A stretch of 64,000 nucleotides of DNA from CAZBRS01 sp964494475 (GTDB taxonomy: Bacteria; Myxococcota_A; UBA9042; CAZBRS01): contig CAZBRS010000019.1 of assembly GCA_964494475.1 (NCBI GenBank), positions 27,773 to 91,772 on the forward strand. Direction: 5' to 3'. How positions within the stretch are numbered: the stretch's first letter is position 1; each line of letters begins with the position of its first letter. The translations under genes and the position numbers were made by a program. Of this stretch, positions 25,528 to 34,925 are shown in pieces. Under the pieces are notes generated by a model. It was not told the origin of the DNA. It made no database searches and saw only the letters and a list, made by a program, of their open reading frames with translations.

Positions 25528-26689
25528 TCTGGCTCCTTCAGGGCGGGAGTTCGGCCCCGGGCGTGCGGGTGGGCGCGGTCGTAGACGGCCATGAGCTGCT
25601 CGATGCCCGCGTGGGTGTACTTCTGGGTGGTGGCTAGCGAGGCGTGCCCCAGCAGCGCCTGGATGTAGCGCAGGTCGGCGCCGTTCACGAGCAGGTGGGT
25701 GGCGTAGGAGTGGCGCAGGGCGTGGGGCGAGATGGTCTTCCAGAGGTGCGGCGTGGTCAGGCAGCGCTGCCGCAGCAGGTACTGGACGCCCCGGGGCGTG
25801 AGCCGTCCGCCGCGTGCGTTCAGGAAGAGCGCGCGTTCGCCGGGCGTGGGGGACAGGAGCGCCCGGGCGCGGAGCCAGGCCTCGAGCGCCCGGAGCGCGG
25901 CGCCGCCGACCGGCACCTCGCGCTCCTTGCCGCCCTTGCCGAGCACGCGCACGTAGCCCTCGCGGAGATCGACCACGCCCACGTCGAGCGACGTGAGCTC
26001 GCCCACGCGCAGCCCCGTGCCGTAGAGCATCTCGAAGACCGCCCGATCGCGGGCGCCGAGTACGGTCTCGTCGTCTTTCATGCCGTCGAGCAGCGCGAAG
26101 GTCTCGTCGACCGACAGGTGGGTGGGCACGTGCTTGCGCGTCTTGGGGTAGCGCGTGGTGCCGGCCACGTTGCGTGCGATGACACCCTGCTTCACGAGGT
26201 AGTCGAAGAACTTGCGGACGCCGGCCAGGCGCCTGCCCGCCGTGGTGGCCTCGTGGGCGCGCAGTTCCTCGATCAGGAACTGCCGCACGTCGTAGCGCTC
26301 GGCCTCGTCGAAGGACGTGTCGCCGAGGCTGCGGGCGAAGAGCTCGACGTCGCGGCAGTAGGCCTCGACGGTGTGCGGGCTGAAGCGCTTCTCGCGCGCC
26401 AGGTAGTCGCGAAAGCGGTCGAGGAGNNNNNNNNNNNNNNNNNNNNNNNNNNNNNNNNNNNNNNNNNNNNNNNNNNNNNNNNNNNNNNNNNNNNNNNNNN
26501 NNNNNNNNNNNNNNNNNNNNNNNNNNTGTGCGGGCTGAAGCGCTTCTCGCGCGCCAGGTAGTCGCGAAAGCGGTCGAGGAGGTCCATGGTGGGGGTCTGG
26601 GGGTCTCCCCCAGGCAACGACGCCGGGAGCCCGTCGCTCGGGATCGTGGTGGCTTGGCGGCGACGCGCCGATTCGTGCTTCGAGGTCAC
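25524..26689 (-). CDS. xerC: XerC-type tyrosine recombinase, interrupted by an assembly gap
   Basis: The reading frame is broken by 100 N (26427-26526), but 55 bases on both sides are identical (26372-26426 and 26527-26581). Collapsing the duplicate restores one open frame. Catalytic residues are visible: R in GTGLRVGEL, K in LGKGGKEREVPV, HxxR in SPHALRHSY, H in LGHASLATTQ and the nucleophile Y in TQKYTHAGI. It resolves chromosome dimers with XerD. Two starts are possible: ATG at 26587 gives a standard 302 residues but lacks a close ribosome site, while GTG at 26689 has an ideal AAGGAG and gives 336. The latter is used here. Upstream is mnmE, 37 bp away. Confidence 0.9.
26427..26526. other. 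assembly gap (100 N) with 55-bp duplicated flanks
   Basis: The bases 26372-26426 and 26527-26581 are identical over 55 positions. This is what a scaffolder leaves when two contigs share one k-mer of 55. The true sequence most likely has a single copy and no missing bases. Confidence 0.95.
26597..26613 (-). other. short GC hairpin near the xerC start
   Basis: CTGGGGG/CCCCCAG with a 3-base loop lies 10 bp upstream of the ATG at 26587. It is inside the coding region if the GTG at 26689 is the true start. It would hinder initiation at the internal ATG. Confidence 0.4.
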
Positions 26690-26726
26690 AAGGGCTCCTT
26701 CCAGACCATGCCTGACGGGCTCACGG

Positions 26727-28100
26727 CTACTTACCGATGCAGAAGTCTTGGAAGATGCGCTCCAGCACGTCGTCGGGGGTGCCCTTGCCGAGCAGCTCAT
26801 CGAGCGCGTGCAGCGCGTCGTAGAGGGGAACGGCGACGATCTCGAGGGGCGAGCCCACCTGCATCTCCTGCATGCCGTTGCGCAGGCAACCCTGGGCGCG
26901 GGCCAGCAGATCGCGCTGGCGCTCGCGCAGCAGCACGACGCCGTCGGGGTTCGGTGCCCGGTAGCGCGCCCGCAAGGTGCTGGCGATGCGACCCTGCAGC
27001 GTACCGAGGCCGTCGCCGGTCAACGCCGAGACCTCGGTGGGCGGCACGCGCTTCAGGAACGAGAGGTCGGCGTCGGTGATGCGCGAGGGCAGGTCGCCCT
27101 TGTTGAGCACGGGCAGCAACCGGCCGGCGTCGACGCGGGAGGCGGCCGCGGCGTCGTCGGGGCTGGCCCGCGACGAGCGATCGAGCACCAGGAGCACCAG
27201 GTCGGCCTCGGCCAGCACGCGCGCGCCCGCGGCCTGTCCGGCGGCCTCGACGTCGGCGGCCTCGCCCCGGAAGCCCGCCGTGTCGATGAGGCGGACGGGC
27301 AGGCCTCCGATCTCGAGGGTCTCCTCGACCCAGTCGCGCGTGGTGCCGGGCGCCTCGTGGACCAACGCGCGTTCGTGGCCGACCAGGCGGTTGAAGAGGC
27401 TGCTCTTGCCGGTGTTGGCGCGGCCCGCCAGCACCACCCGGAAGCCCCGGCGCAGCCGCACGCCGTTCTCGTAGCCGTCGACCAGATCGCGCAGGCGCCG
27501 CTCGAGGCGGGCCGCGCGATCGAGCAGGTCGCCCCGCCGGAAGACCGGCACGTCGTCCTCGACGAAGTCGAGGTTGACCTCGGTCTGACCCAGCACCGCC
27601 AGCAGGTCGTCGCGCAGCTGCCCCACCTCGGCGCGCAGCGACCCCCCGAGCAGGGCGCCGGCGGCGCACAGGCCCGCGTCGGTCTCGGCCGTGATGAGGT
27701 CGAGCAGGCCCTCGGCCTGGGTCAGGTCGATGCGGCCGTTCAGGAAGGCCCGCAAGGTGAACTCGCCTCGCTCGGCCCGCCGGGCGCCCAGCACGACCAG
27801 CAACTCGACCAGCCGGGCCAGCACCCGCGGGCTGCCGTGCGCGTGGAACTCGACCACGTCTTCGGTCGTGTAGGAGCGCGGGGCCCGCATGAGCACCAGG
27901 AAGGCCTGGTCGAAGAAGACCCGCGCGCGCGGATCGTACAGCCGGCCCAGGTAGAGCTGGCGCGAGCGCGGGAGCGCCGGGACGGGCGCGAAGGCCTGGC
28001 GCGCGAGGGCGAGCGCGTCGCGCCCGCTGAGGCGCACGACCCCGATGCCCCCCTCCCCGGGGGGCGTCGCGATGGCCACGATGGTGTCGTCGGTCCTCAT
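26727..28100 (-). CDS. mnmE: MnmE (TrmE), tRNA-modification GTPase
   Basis: 457 residues with the three expected parts: an N-terminal folate-binding domain (DTIVAIATPPGEGGIGVVRL, EFHAHGSP), a helical domain, and an inserted G domain (G1 GRANTGKSS, G3 DTAG, G4 NKGD). The C-terminal FCIGK motif carries the essential cysteine. With MnmG it modifies the wobble uridine of several tRNAs. The start codon shares its A with the stop of the giant lipoprotein gene upstream (TGATG), so translation is probably coupled to that gene. xerC follows downstream. Confidence 0.97.
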   Translation of the reverse strand: MRTDDTIVAIATPPGEGGIGVVRLSGRDALALARQAFAPVPALPRSRQLYLGRLYDPRARVFFDQAFLVLMRAPRSYTTEDVVEFHAHGSPRVLARLVELLVVLGARRAERGEFTLRAFLNGRIDLTQAEGLLDLITAETDAGLCAAGALLGGSLRAEVGQLRDDLLAVLGQTEVNLDFVEDDVPVFRRGDLLDRAARLERRLRDLVDGYENGVRLRRGFRVVLAGRANTGKSSLFNRLVGHERALVHEAPGTTRDWVEETLEIGGLPVRLIDTAGFRGEAADVEAAGQAAGARVLAEADLVLLVLDRSSRASPDDAAAASRVDAGRLLPVLNKGDLPSRITDADLSFLKRVPPTEVSALTGDGLGTLQGRIASTLRARYRAPNPDGVVLLRERQRDLLARAQGCLRNGMQEMQVGSPLEIVAVPLYDALHALDELLGKGTPDDVLERIFQDFCIGK

Positions 28101-31100
28101 CACGGCAGCGTGACCTCGAGCTCGTAGGCGTTCTCGGCCTCCTCGAAGCCGCTCACGCGCAGGTAGTACCAGCCGCCCTGCTGGGCCTCGTACTGCAGCG
28201 CCTCGCCCTCGGGGCCCTCGACGCCGCCGGCCAGGTGCTCGGCCAGGTTGGTCGCCGCGTACAGGCGCAGATCGAGGTCGCCGGCCGACGGGTCGAAGCC
28301 CAGGCGCAGGTCGATGGTCTGACCGGCGGTCGCCTTGACGCGGTACCAGTCGAGATCGTTCTCGCAGAGCTGCAGGTCGGCGTAGGCGCCGGCTTGCAGG
28401 GTGGTGGCGTAGGTGGCGGTGTCGTTCGGCTCGTACGGGTCGTCCTGGCAAGCGGGAGCGACCTGGAAGGGCGCGACCGAGACGTTGTTGGCTTCGTTGC
28501 TCTCGTGCACCGTCTTGCCGGCGTCGACCGCGAGCAGCAGGAAGTAGTCGCCGGGAGTGGTGGCCAGGGGGACCGCGGCCTTGGTCTCGTACTGCTGGGT
28601 GGCCTTGCCGAGCAGACCGCCGCGCGTGTCGTGGAGCAGCAGCACGTCGGAGGCGTCGAGCGCCGGGTCGTCGCTGAGGAAGACCTCGAGCTCGAACGCC
28701 GGCGAGGCGTCGATGCACCCGTTCGTCAGGTTCACGAAGAAGTGCAGGTCTTCTCCCTGCACCACGGGCACGATGTGCAGGTCGGTGAGCTCGCCGCTGA
28801 GGTCGACCCCCGAGATACCGTCGAGGTAGAGGTCGTACGAGAAGCTGGAGAGCGCCCCGAAGGGGTTCAGGGGCTCGACCACCAGGAACGCCGGGGTGTC
28901 GAAGCCCGCGACGATCTGCACGTAGCCATTGCCCGTGCTCTGGTCGAAGGGCGGGTCGCCGGGGGTCAGGTAGAGGCCCAGGCGCAGCTGGTCTTCGGGG
29001 TGGGACAGCGTGGCGCGGAAGGTCTGGCCCTGCTTCACCTCGAGCACGAACACGTCGACGTCTTTGTTGCAGAGCGTGTGGGTCGACGGCCCGCAGCCGA
29101 GGGGCGACGCCAGCTCGAAGGCGTTGTCGAACTCGCCCGCGTCGGGGGTGCACACCGCGGAGTCGAGGGGTGACGTCAGGCTGATGCCCAGCGTGTAGTC
29201 GTAGGGCTGGCCCTCGGCGGCGGCCTGCTGCACGCGCACCCGCAGGTAGTAGGTGCCCGGGGCGTAGACGTACGGCAGCGCCACGAACGGGTTGGCGGGG
29301 TCGGAGCTGGCGTCGACGATGGCGCTCATCGACTCGTCGTAGAGCTCGGCGCGCAGGGAGCCCTTGGACGCCTCGTAGGTGTAGTTCAGGGTGGCCTGGA
29401 ACGCGCGACCGAGCTCGAGATCGAGGGCGTACCAGTCGTCGAGATCGGGGCAGACCGACAGGTTGCCGTAGATGCCCGACGCGGGAGGCAGCGGGCTCGC
29501 GCTGACCTGCGCGTCGTTCGGCTCGAACTCGTCCTGCTCGCAGACCAGGGTGTCGTCGAGCAGGATCTCGCCCGACACGCCCAGGTTGTTGGTCTCGCTC
29601 ACCTCGGCGACGGCGTCGCCGCTGTCGACGCGCGCGAGCACGTAGTAGGGGCCGCCGCCGACCACGGGCAGGATGTGCTTGGCCGTGGCCACGTACCAGC
29701 CGAGGCCGCCGATCTGCAGATTGGGGATCTGGTCGATGAGCGGATCGGACGCGTCGAGCACCGCGTCGGGCGACAGGTAGTACCCCAGCGAGAACGCTCC
29801 CGACGGCAACGTGCCCACGTTGTAGAGCTCGGTCAGGATCTGCACCAGGCCCCCCGGGTACATCTCGGTGGGCTGAACCACGACCTTGTCGACGATCAGG
29901 TCGACGCCGTCGGACGGGTCGGTCACGTCGATCGAGAGCGTGTAGTGGGCCTCGTTGCCGGGCTGCTTGGGGGTGACGCGCACGAACCAGGTGTCGGCGC
30001 TGCTCGCCGGGAGGACCACCACCTTCTCGTGGTTGCCCACGCTCTCGCCCTTCTTGGTGGCGCTGCCGGTGGCGTTCGTGAGCAGGAGGTCGAGATCGAG
30101 GGGCTTGGGCGTGATGGCCAACGGCGCGCTCGCGAACAGCTCGACCGTGAGCGTGGCGCCCTTCGGCACGCTCACGGTGTACCAGTCGTCGTCGCCGCAC
30201 AGGCCGAGCCCCTCGTGGACGCCGGGCTCGAGGGGCTTGGCCTGGCCTTGCGTATCGTCGGGCTCGAGGGTGTCTTCGAGGCAGCCCCCGGAGGTGCCCG
30301 TGACGGTCAGCGCGTCGGCCGACACCAGCGCGTTGTTGGCCTCACTGAGCTCGTTCTTGACCGAGTTGTCGTCGTCGACGCTGACGGCGACGTAGTACTG
30401 CGAGATCTCGTGCGGCAGCGCCGCGGGCGCGACGATCTTGTTGACCACGTCGAGGGTCTGGCCGGGCCCGACCCCGCCCACCGGAACGCGCGCGACCACG
30501 ACCTGCGTGCCCGCCGCGACGGCCGCCGCCGAGAGCACGGGGTCCTTCGCGAACACGATGCCCGTGAAGAACCCGCCCGAGTCGGACGATCCGTTGTTCC
30601 GGATGGTGAACGAGAGCGTGACCTGCTCGCCCGCGGCCACCATGGCGGGGTGGAACTCGACGCCCGTGGCCTCGAGATCGACGTTCTTGCTGTGGGTGAC
30701 GGTCACGCCGCTCGTGTCGGTCTCGGCGTTGTTGCCGTCGTCGATCTCCTTCACGGCGTTGTAGCGATCGACGAACACCGAGAGGTAGTAGACGCCGTCC
30801 TCGAGATCGAGGCTCTCGCTGATCTTGACGAGGTTCTCGACGGTCACCTCGGTCTTGGCCGGGATCTTCGGGGCGTTGAACGAGCCGAGGTCGAAGTTGG
30901 TGTTCGGGTTCAGGAAGGGCTCGCTCGACAGGAAGTAGGTGAGCGTGAACGCGGGCGAGTTCTCGGTGCCGAGGTTGCGCACGACCACGCGCGTGCTCAC
31001 GTTGCCGCCGAGGTAGACGATGCTCGTGAGCACGTCGAACACGGCCAGGTCGAGGTCGACGCCCTCGGGCTCCTGGTAGACCACCGAGACGGGCTTGGTC

Positions 31101-32239
31101 GTGACGCGCACGTTGTTGGACTCGTCGGACTCGACGATCTGGTCGCTGCTGTCGACGCGGACGATGAGGTAGTAGTCGCCGTCGGGGAGATCGGGGGGCA
31201 ACGGGTAGGCCTTCACGAACGAGCGCGAGTCGTCGACCGCCAGGCTGAAGATGGTCGTGGTGTTGTCGTCGGTGATCTTGCGGTCACCGGCCGGGTCGAG
31301 CACCTTGTCGGTCGAGAGGTACGCTGCGAACTTGAAGGGCTTGGCGTCGGCCAGGCCCTGGTTCCGGATGGCGAGCTGGTAGTTCAGGTTCTGGCCTTGC
31401 GAGAGCGCGCCGCTGGTCGGAACGGCCAGATCGTCGACCAGCAGGTCGGGCTTCAGCGAGGCCTGCGGGTCGATCTGCAGGATGCTGGTGGCGGTCTTCA
31501 GGTTGTTCTCTTCGTTCGTCTCGGCCACCACGTCGGTGGCGTCGACCCACACGATGACGTACCAGGTGCCCGCGGTGGCGGTGGCGGGGATGGTGGCCGG
31601 CATGCCGCTGAACGGGAGGACGGCGTCGCCGTAGAGGCCGGTGGTCATGCCCTCGATGTCGACCTCGGCCACCAGGGGATCGTCGCCGTCGAGCACCTCG
31701 TTCTGGGACAGGTAGGCGTGCAGCTTGAACGGCACGTCGACCGCGCCGCCGGAGTTCAGCACGCTGAAGTCGAGGCGCGCCAGATCGCCGGGCGCCAGCT
31801 TGGTGGGCCCGCTGAGGTTGACGTTCGAGAGCCCGAGGTCGGCCGTGGGGCTCACCCGCACGAGCACGTCGTCGCTGGCCGTGAAGATGGTGCCGCGCTT
31901 GGTGACCACCAGCTCGACCTTGTAGGTCTTCTGCTCGGTGAACACCATGATGGGCGCGGCCTCGTCGCTGGTGGAGCCGTTGTCGAAGTCCCAGGCGTAC
32001 TCGGCGTCGGCGCCGGCCAGGCCCGTGAGCACAGCCGAGAAGTGCACCGTCAACGGCGCGTTGCCCTGCACGACGTCGGCGACGATCTCGACGCGCAGCC
32101 CCAGCGGATTGTCGGCGTCGGTCTCGGCGACGAGGGTGTCGTCATGCTCCGAGACGTCGGCGTCGGTGCCGCCATCGGAGCCGCCGCCGCAGGCCAGCGG
32201 CGCGAGAACGAGGAGCGCGAGCAACAGGCGATGCGTCAT
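28100..32239 (-). CDS. giant CARDB/PPC-repeat surface lipoprotein
   Basis: 1,379 residues. Lipobox at Cys17 (LVLAPLACGGGS), an Asp-rich linker, then a PKD-like domain (about 48-130, EYAWDFDNGSTS). It continues with about six CARDB-type beta-sandwich repeats (for example beginning ADLGLSNVNL, KPDLLVDDLA, VDLDLAVFDV, VDLEATGVEF, VDLIVDKVVV, VDLSGELTDL). Four PPC-like domains of the form EPNDT ... DDWY are interspersed. Such repeats act as rigid stalks or binding modules; no catalytic domain is seen. It is probably a surface adhesin or scaffold. GGAGAGTTGTC precedes the ATG. Its stop overlaps the mnmE start by one base. Confidence 0.9.
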   Translation of the reverse strand: MTHRLLLALLVLAPLACGGGSDGGTDADVSEHDDTLVAETDADNPLGLRVEIVADVVQGNAPLTVHFSAVLTGLAGADAEYAWDFDNGSTSDEAAPIMVFTEQKTYKVELVVTKRGTIFTASDDVLVRVSPTADLGLSNVNLSGPTKLAPGDLARLDFSVLNSGGAVDVPFKLHAYLSQNEVLDGDDPLVAEVDIEGMTTGLYGDAVLPFSGMPATIPATATAGTWYVIVWVDATDVVAETNEENNLKTATSILQIDPQASLKPDLLVDDLAVPTSGALSQGQNLNYQLAIRNQGLADAKPFKFAAYLSTDKVLDPAGDRKITDDNTTTIFSLAVDDSRSFVKAYPLPPDLPDGDYYLIVRVDSSDQIVESDESNNVRVTTKPVSVVYQEPEGVDLDLAVFDVLTSIVYLGGNVSTRVVVRNLGTENSPAFTLTYFLSSEPFLNPNTNFDLGSFNAPKIPAKTEVTVENLVKISESLDLEDGVYYLSVFVDRYNAVKEIDDGNNAETDTSGVTVTHSKNVDLEATGVEFHPAMVAAGEQVTLSFTIRNNGSSDSGGFFTGIVFAKDPVLSAAAVAAGTQVVVARVPVGGVGPGQTLDVVNKIVAPAALPHEISQYYVAVSVDDDNSVKNELSEANNALVSADALTVTGTSGGCLEDTLEPDDTQGQAKPLEPGVHEGLGLCGDDDWYTVSVPKGATLTVELFASAPLAITPKPLDLDLLLTNATGSATKKGESVGNHEKVVVLPASSADTWFVRVTPKQPGNEAHYTLSIDVTDPSDGVDLIVDKVVVQPTEMYPGGLVQILTELYNVGTLPSGAFSLGYYLSPDAVLDASDPLIDQIPNLQIGGLGWYVATAKHILPVVGGGPYYVLARVDSGDAVAEVSETNNLGVSGEILLDDTLVCEQDEFEPNDAQVSASPLPPASGIYGNLSVCPDLDDWYALDLELGRAFQATLNYTYEASKGSLRAELYDESMSAIVDASSDPANPFVALPYVYAPGTYYLRVRVQQAAAEGQPYDYTLGISLTSPLDSAVCTPDAGEFDNAFELASPLGCGPSTHTLCNKDVDVFVLEVKQGQTFRATLSHPEDQLRLGLYLTPGDPPFDQSTGNGYVQIVAGFDTPAFLVVEPLNPFGALSSFSYDLYLDGISGVDLSGELTDLHIVPVVQGEDLHFFVNLTNGCIDASPAFELEVFLSDDPALDASDVLLLHDTRGGLLGKATQQYETKAAVPLATTPGDYFLLLAVDAGKTVHESNEANNVSVAPFQVAPACQDDPYEPNDTATYATTLQAGAYADLQLCENDLDWYRVKATAGQTIDLRLGFDPSAGDLDLRLYAATNLAEHLAGGVEGPEGEALQYEAQQGGWYYLRVSGFEEAENAYELEVTLP

Positions 32240-32333
32240 GACAACTCTCCGGCGATGCGCGCCCGATTTGGTTGATCATAGAGGGGGGCGACGGTCTGCG
32301 TCAAGCGCTCCCCGGCCCCCGGGGCCCGGCGGA

Positions 32334-34862
32334 TCACAGGCGGTAGGCGGCGCAGCGCCCGGCCTTCTTCGCGCGGTCGAAGAGCACGGCCACGCCGTGG
32401 CTGCCGTCGCCGTGGGGGAAGACGTCGAGCACCAGGTCGCCTTGCCCGAGCGTGACCTCGATGGCCCGCGACGGCTCGAGCCAAGGGAACGCGGCCAGGC
32501 CCACGTTGCGATCGGTGTCGCGCCAGGGCAGGAGAAGGCGCTCGAGGTCCGGGAGGGGCGTGGCGTCGCCGACCACGTAGCGTCGGGGCCCCAGTTTGTC
32601 CTCCATGCGGGCCTCGAAGAAGAAGGGCGACAGGTCGCCCTTGGCGATGCCGAGCCCGATCGATTCTTCGGTGACCTGGCCCGAGAAGGGCTCGTACGTG
32701 TCGAACGAGTAGAAGTACTTCGAGACGCGCGGCTCCCAGTGCAGGCGGCGTACCCCGTGGATGAGCTCGCCCAGGCCCTCGAAGCGCGTGGACGCGCCCA
32801 CGCGCCCGCGCTCGTTGATGACGGCGAAGTCCCAGCGCGGGACGGCGCCCGGCGGGTTCGTGAGCAGCCGCGACACGCCGTAGTCGCCGGGGCGGTTGGC
32901 GATGGCCAGCAGGCGGAAGGCGGGGAAGGGCAGCTCGGTCTCGTGCGTGGTGCGCTGCTCGTCGAGGTCGACGACCGTGAGCCGCGGCTTGCGCTCGGCG
33001 CGGAGCGACGTGACCAGCACCAGCAGGGAGCGGCCGTCGGTCGAGGGGACGGTCGAGACCCTCGATTGGGTTGGATCGTCGGGCAGCACGCGATCGAGCG
33101 GGCAGCGGTCGAGCAGCACCGGTCGGCGGCCCGGACGCACGTCGAGCGCGTAGACCACCCGAGCGATGCGATCTCGCACGAGCAAGCCCTCGGATCCGCG
33201 GCGCAACAGCTGATACCGATTCTTTTCGAGGCCTTTCAGCGGCGCGGGCATCTCCCACACGCCATCGTCGCGGCACCCCTCGGTGTTCCAGACCAGCAGG
33301 GAACCCTGGTGCAGGACGACGAGATGGTCCTGGCCGAGCCTGGCGTAGCCGCCGGACTCCAGCGGGAACTTCTCGAACGGGTCGCCGAAAACCGGCACGG
33401 CCGGGAGCACCCCGAGGTGCTGGTCGGCCAGTGCGCCGACCTCGATCGCGAGGGCGGCCAGGATCTCGGCGTCGACGCCCGCGCGGGTCGCGGCGCCCAG
33501 CAGGCGGCGGGCCTGGAAGACGTCGGCAGCGGCCACGGCCCTGCGGACCGCCTCGGCGGCCTCGAGGCGCCGCTCGACGTCGGAGAGCCGCGCCTCGATC
33601 TCGCGGGCGCGGGCGTCGGCCCCGCCGTGCGCGCCGAGCGAGCGGAGCAACGTCAGGGCGTCGGCCGTGGAGCCCGCTGCGAGCGCCTCCTCGGCCTGAC
33701 GCCTCAGGCCGTCGAGCCGGGCCAGCTGTGCGGCGGCCTTGCGCGCCTCGGCGGCCGCCAGCGCGCGGTCGAGGCGGGGCAGGGGACCCAGTTGGCCGAG
33801 CCAGCGCCGCAGGTCGTCGATGTCCTGCGCCTCGAGGGGGCGTTGGATCTCCTCGGCGTGCAAGCCAACGATGGCGGCGAGGCCCGCCGGGGTGTCGAGC
33901 CGCGCGGGATCGGTGGCGCGTTGCTCGGCGATCAGCGCCGACAACGGGGTGCCGGGGTTCTGCTCGGTGAGGCAAGCGGCGCCTTCGGGAACGCGCAGCA
34001 GGTCGTTCCAGGCACGCGCGGCGCCCTCGAGATCGGAGGCCGCCTCGAGGTCGAGCGCCCGACCGGCGAGCGCGAGGAGCCGGGCGTGCAACGCGAGGCC
34101 CGACAAGCGGGCCGTGACCTGCTGCAGATCGGCGTCGTCGGGGGCGAGCGCTCGCGCTTCGTCGGCGACGCGCAGCGCGCCCTCGAGGTCACCCGACGCC
34201 TCGGCCTCGGCCATCCGCGTGCGGGCCTCGGCCACGCGACGGGTCAGCAGGGCGTCCTCGAGGCGCCGTCGCAGGCGATGGGCCTCGCGCGCGTCGGGAT
34301 CGAGGGCCAGGGCCTCGGCCAGCAGGGCCTTGGCCGCGTGCAGATCGCCCCGCTCGAGCAGGGGCTCGACCCCCGCCAGGCGATCGCTCACGCGCGCCGA
34401 CAGCCGCTCGTCGACCTGCTGCAGGAGCGCGCGCGCGTCGAGGTTTCCCGGCTCGCCCTGAAGGAGCTTCAGGAGCACGCGCCGAGCCTCGGACGCCGCG
34501 CCGCTCGGGACCAGCATCCTGGCGTACGCGAGCTGGGTCTCGGTGTCCTCGGACACCGCTTCGGGCCAGGCCCGGGCCGCGGCCAGCCCGGCCTCGACGT
34601 CGCCGGCCAGGCACGCCGCGCGCACGGCCAGGCGCTGCAGGGCCTTCGACTTGGCGAGGGCCTTGGCCTCGTTCTTCAGGATCTCGTGGGCTCGCACGTA
34701 GTCGCCGAACTGGTCGAGCAGGAAGCCGGCGTAGGTGACGAGGAACGCCGCCTCGCGCCGACCGGCGGCGTGGGCTTCACCGAAGGCCGCCAGGGCTGCT
34801 TCGTAGTCGTACTCTTCGATCGCCTTCTGCGCTCGGACGAGCGCGTCTTCACCGCGGGCCAT
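32334..34862 (-). CDS. TPR-like / beta-propeller cytoplasmic protein, function unknown
   Basis: 842 residues without signal peptide. Residues 1-470 are Ala/Leu/Arg-rich amphipathic helices in a TPR-like spacing (AIEEYDYEAALAAFGEAHAA, LLERGDLHAAKALLAEALAL, EASGDLEGALRVADEARAL). Residues about 475-842 switch to beta structure with repeated hydrophobic strands and Asp turns (LVVLHQGSLLVWNTEG, LTVVDLDEQRTTHE, LVLDVFPHGDGSHGVAVLFD), suggesting a propeller. The ATG at 34862 follows GAGGTGACC; a TTG five codons upstream has no such site. It sits between the giant lipoprotein and a small outer-membrane barrel on the same strand. No enzyme motif recognised. Confidence 0.75.
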   Translation of the reverse strand: MARGEDALVRAQKAIEEYDYEAALAAFGEAHAAGRREAAFLVTYAGFLLDQFGDYVRAHEILKNEAKALAKSKALQRLAVRAACLAGDVEAGLAAARAWPEAVSEDTETQLAYARMLVPSGAASEARRVLLKLLQGEPGNLDARALLQQVDERLSARVSDRLAGVEPLLERGDLHAAKALLAEALALDPDAREAHRLRRRLEDALLTRRVAEARTRMAEAEASGDLEGALRVADEARALAPDDADLQQVTARLSGLALHARLLALAGRALDLEAASDLEGAARAWNDLLRVPEGAACLTEQNPGTPLSALIAEQRATDPARLDTPAGLAAIVGLHAEEIQRPLEAQDIDDLRRWLGQLGPLPRLDRALAAAEARKAAAQLARLDGLRRQAEEALAAGSTADALTLLRSLGAHGGADARAREIEARLSDVERRLEAAEAVRRAVAAADVFQARRLLGAATRAGVDAEILAALAIEVGALADQHLGVLPAVPVFGDPFEKFPLESGGYARLGQDHLVVLHQGSLLVWNTEGCRDDGVWEMPAPLKGLEKNRYQLLRRGSEGLLVRDRIARVVYALDVRPGRRPVLLDRCPLDRVLPDDPTQSRVSTVPSTDGRSLLVLVTSLRAERKPRLTVVDLDEQRTTHETELPFPAFRLLAIANRPGDYGVSRLLTNPPGAVPRWDFAVINERGRVGASTRFEGLGELIHGVRRLHWEPRVSKYFYSFDTYEPFSGQVTEESIGLGIAKGDLSPFFFEARMEDKLGPRRYVVGDATPLPDLERLLLPWRDTDRNVGLAAFPWLEPSRAIEVTLGQGDLVLDVFPHGDGSHGVAVLFDRAKKAGRCAAYRL

Positions 34863-34925
34863 GGTCACCTCGGGCAACGAACGGACGAAGAGTGTACTCC
34901 GGGAGCGGATGCGAAGGAAGGACGG

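Noticed and set aside
26427..26526. Real 55-bp tandem duplication disrupting xerC
   Set aside because: The identical 55-base overlap recurs at the second N gap, which is what an assembler k-mer overlap would give.
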